From: Chara braunii
Lineage: Eukaryota; Streptophyta; Charophyceae; Charales; Characeae
Reading direction: 5' to 3'
Assembly: GCA_003427395.1 (NCBI GenBank)
Contig: BFEA01000324.1
Span: forward strand, 1,769,463 to 1,813,280
Length of the DNA stretch: 43,818 nt
Numbering within the stretch: position 1 is the stretch's first letter; each line of letters opens with the position of its first letter. Below are positions 42,481 to 43,818 of this stretch, in pieces. Under the pieces are notes generated by a model that had not been told where the DNA came from, made no database searches, and worked only from the letters and a program-made list of their open reading frames with translations. The translations under genes were made by a program, and so were the position numbers.

Positions 42481-42782
42481 ACACTGAAAAACTAAAAAGG
42501 ACCCTGCAGTTGGGCTCTGCTTTCATTGGACGCAGAAAAGGCCTTCCAACACTGAAAAAAACACAACTGGAGTCTTAACATGCCCCGGGGTACCGTTGGC
42601 GGGTGGACAGCCTAGGCCAGAACAATAATTATTCAGCCAATTGCAAAGGTGCCAGGCTGGTCCCTTGGGAATCAGAATTATACGTTGTTGCTTTACTGTG
42701 TTTAGTGTTTATCTGCAGGCCAGTGGCGCAAAACAGAAACCTAGCTGCTAGTGAGCTTTTTGTGCGACCTTGGTATATATGA

Positions 42783-43310
42783 AAGCTTTGCTGCAAGTTT
42801 TTTACCAATCTCTGTACCAGGCTGCCTGTACGACGTGCCTGCAGCAGACTGCTTGTTCCAGGCTCTCTACCAAAGCCTGTCTATACTGCACTGTCTGTGC
42901 AAGACTCTGCAGAGTCTGCACCATGCTCTGTACCAGGCTTTCTTGATTAGGACCTTTGCTGCCAGTTTTGAACCAATCTCAGGACCAGGCTGCCTGTACG
43001 AGCGGTCTGCAGACTCTGCACCATACTGCTTGTTAGAGTCTCTCTACCAAAACCTGTCTCTACCACACTGTCTGTACAAAACTCTGCTGCATGCTCTGCT
43101 CCATGCTCTGTACCAGACTTTCTGTACCAGGCTTTCTTGACCGGGTTTCCTGTACCAGGGCTGTGTACCAGTCACTGTACCAGTCACTGTACCAGACTGT
43201 CTGTACCAGGCTTTCTTGACTAGGCTCTCTGTACCAGGGCTGTGTGTACCAGTCTCTGTACCAGGCTGTCTGTACTAGGCTGCCTGTACCAGGGTGTCTG
43301 CACCAAGATA
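42783..43310. repeat. CTGTACCAGG array with 10-11-bp periodicity and higher-order unit
   Basis: Short degenerate units CTGTACCAGG(C/T), CTGTCTGTACCAG and TCTGCACCA recur throughout. A higher-order duplication of about 170 bp is visible: CTTTGCTGCAAGTTTTTTAC, CAATCTC, CAGGCTGCCTGTACGA (about 42783) recurs as CTTTGCTGCCAGTTTTGAAC, CAATCTC, CAGGCTGCCTGTACGA (about 42955). Both blocks translate as similar Cys/Leu/Tyr-rich peptides, but stops and lack of relatives argue against a gene. Confidence 0.85.
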
Positions 43311-43428
43311 TACAGTATGCCCCGTCAGACCCTCCTACCCTCCAGTGTCCCCTCAGTGGCTGTGGAAGTTTATCTCCTTCCCTACATTTATAAAAGTTGC
43401 TAATGTGAGAATTTTGGGATCCGAGCCG

Positions 43429-43518
43429 TTCGCGGTCCTACCGGCCCGATGGCCTGGATTGCCCCGCAATCTTAAAACCTTAAGATCGCGTGGCAATCAG
43501 GGCCGTCGGGCCCGCGAA
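43429..43518 (+). other. 90-nt imperfect hairpin, miRNA-precursor-like
   Basis: Left arm TTCGCGG, an 8-nt bulge, GCCCGATGGCCTGGATTGCC, CCGCAATCTTAA (43429-43475); loop AACC; right arm TTAAGATCGCGTGGCAATCA, GGGCCGTCGGGCCCGCGAA (43480-43518). About 33 of 39 paired positions match by eye, before counting G-U pairs. The shape suits a miRNA precursor or a small palindromic transposon. Expression is unknown. Confidence 0.45.
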
Positions 43519-43732
43519 GGCCTGGATCGCTGTACAATGTTTGGACTACCGGTACGGCCCTGTGTTTTCCTTTTGTGGAGGGCCAGGGCGTTTTGGGCCG
43601 TTGCAGGACGGCGTTTTCCCTGCATCAAACACGACAACGCGACAAACTCCTGTACGCTACCTATAGAGTGCGAAGGACTATCTTGCAGCCCTGTTCTGCG
43701 GGTGACAGCTTTTGCGTGTGCTAGAAGATGCC

Positions 43733-43754
43733 TTCTCTCTCTCTCTCTCTCCCT

Positions 43755-43818
<64 letters not shown>
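43733..43818. repeat. (CT)n microsatellite at window end
   Basis: A CT run interrupted by CCCTCCCTCC at about 43751-43760 continues to the last base of the window, so its true length is unknown. Confidence 0.97.

Overview
This window looks like repeat-rich nuclear DNA from a streptophyte (green plant lineage), plausibly a charophyte alga such as Chara. The basis is indirect. The only intact gene I recognise is a plant-like ERG28. The organelle fragments (nad7, rps4, cox1, LSU rRNA with group I introns) come from a green-plant-type mitochondrion. Most of the rest is decayed L1-type LINEs, small palindromic transposons and simple repeats. There is no bacterial-style gene density, operon or CRISPR. 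The species assignment is inference.

Layout. 1-5.1 kb: tandem repeats, one MITE, a decayed ORF1-only LINE fragment with a poly(A) tail (minus strand), and a SINE-like copy. 5.14-7.51 kb: a scrambled block of mitochondrial pieces in both orientations (group I intron, LSU rRNA, group I intron, rps4, nad7, group II intron hairpin, cox1 in two opposed pieces). Inside it lies a complete Nextera mate-pair junction adaptor flanked by a 245-bp direct duplication, which is an assembly or library artefact. 7.52-15.04 kb: a nearly full-length but frameshifted L1-type LINE on the minus strand, with a 1.1-kb G-rich minisatellite upstream of its ORF1 (15.06-16.16 kb). 16.2-20.3 kb: no recognisable gene; a second SINE-like copy and tandem pieces of it. 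20.27-26.64 kb: a second L1-type LINE on the minus strand, with an internal deletion. Near its C-terminal end there is a 1.2-kb low-complexity block that includes a 397-N assembly gap. 26.6-36 kb: homopolymers, microsatellites, a large foldback element and several MITEs of one family. 36.0-38.7 kb: an unrecognised minus-strand ORF and then the ERG28 gene (37828-38226, plus). 38.7-43.8 kb: satellites, another MITE, a foldback element, a 10-bp-periodic tandem array, a 90-nt imperfect hairpin and a terminal CT microsatellite.

There is no multi-gene system here. The most useful observations are: (i) the adaptor artefact and the mitochondrial mosaic around it; (ii) a six-copy palindromic MITE family in two subfamilies; (iii) two paralogous modules inside one LINE's ORF1 region, one carrying a W-to-stop change that the other copy reveals; (iv) an ORF1-only LINE derivative; (v) a large inverted repeat and a miRNA-precursor-like hairpin. 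Coordinates of repeat edges are read by eye and may be off by a few bases. Family assignments come from motif reading, with no database search.
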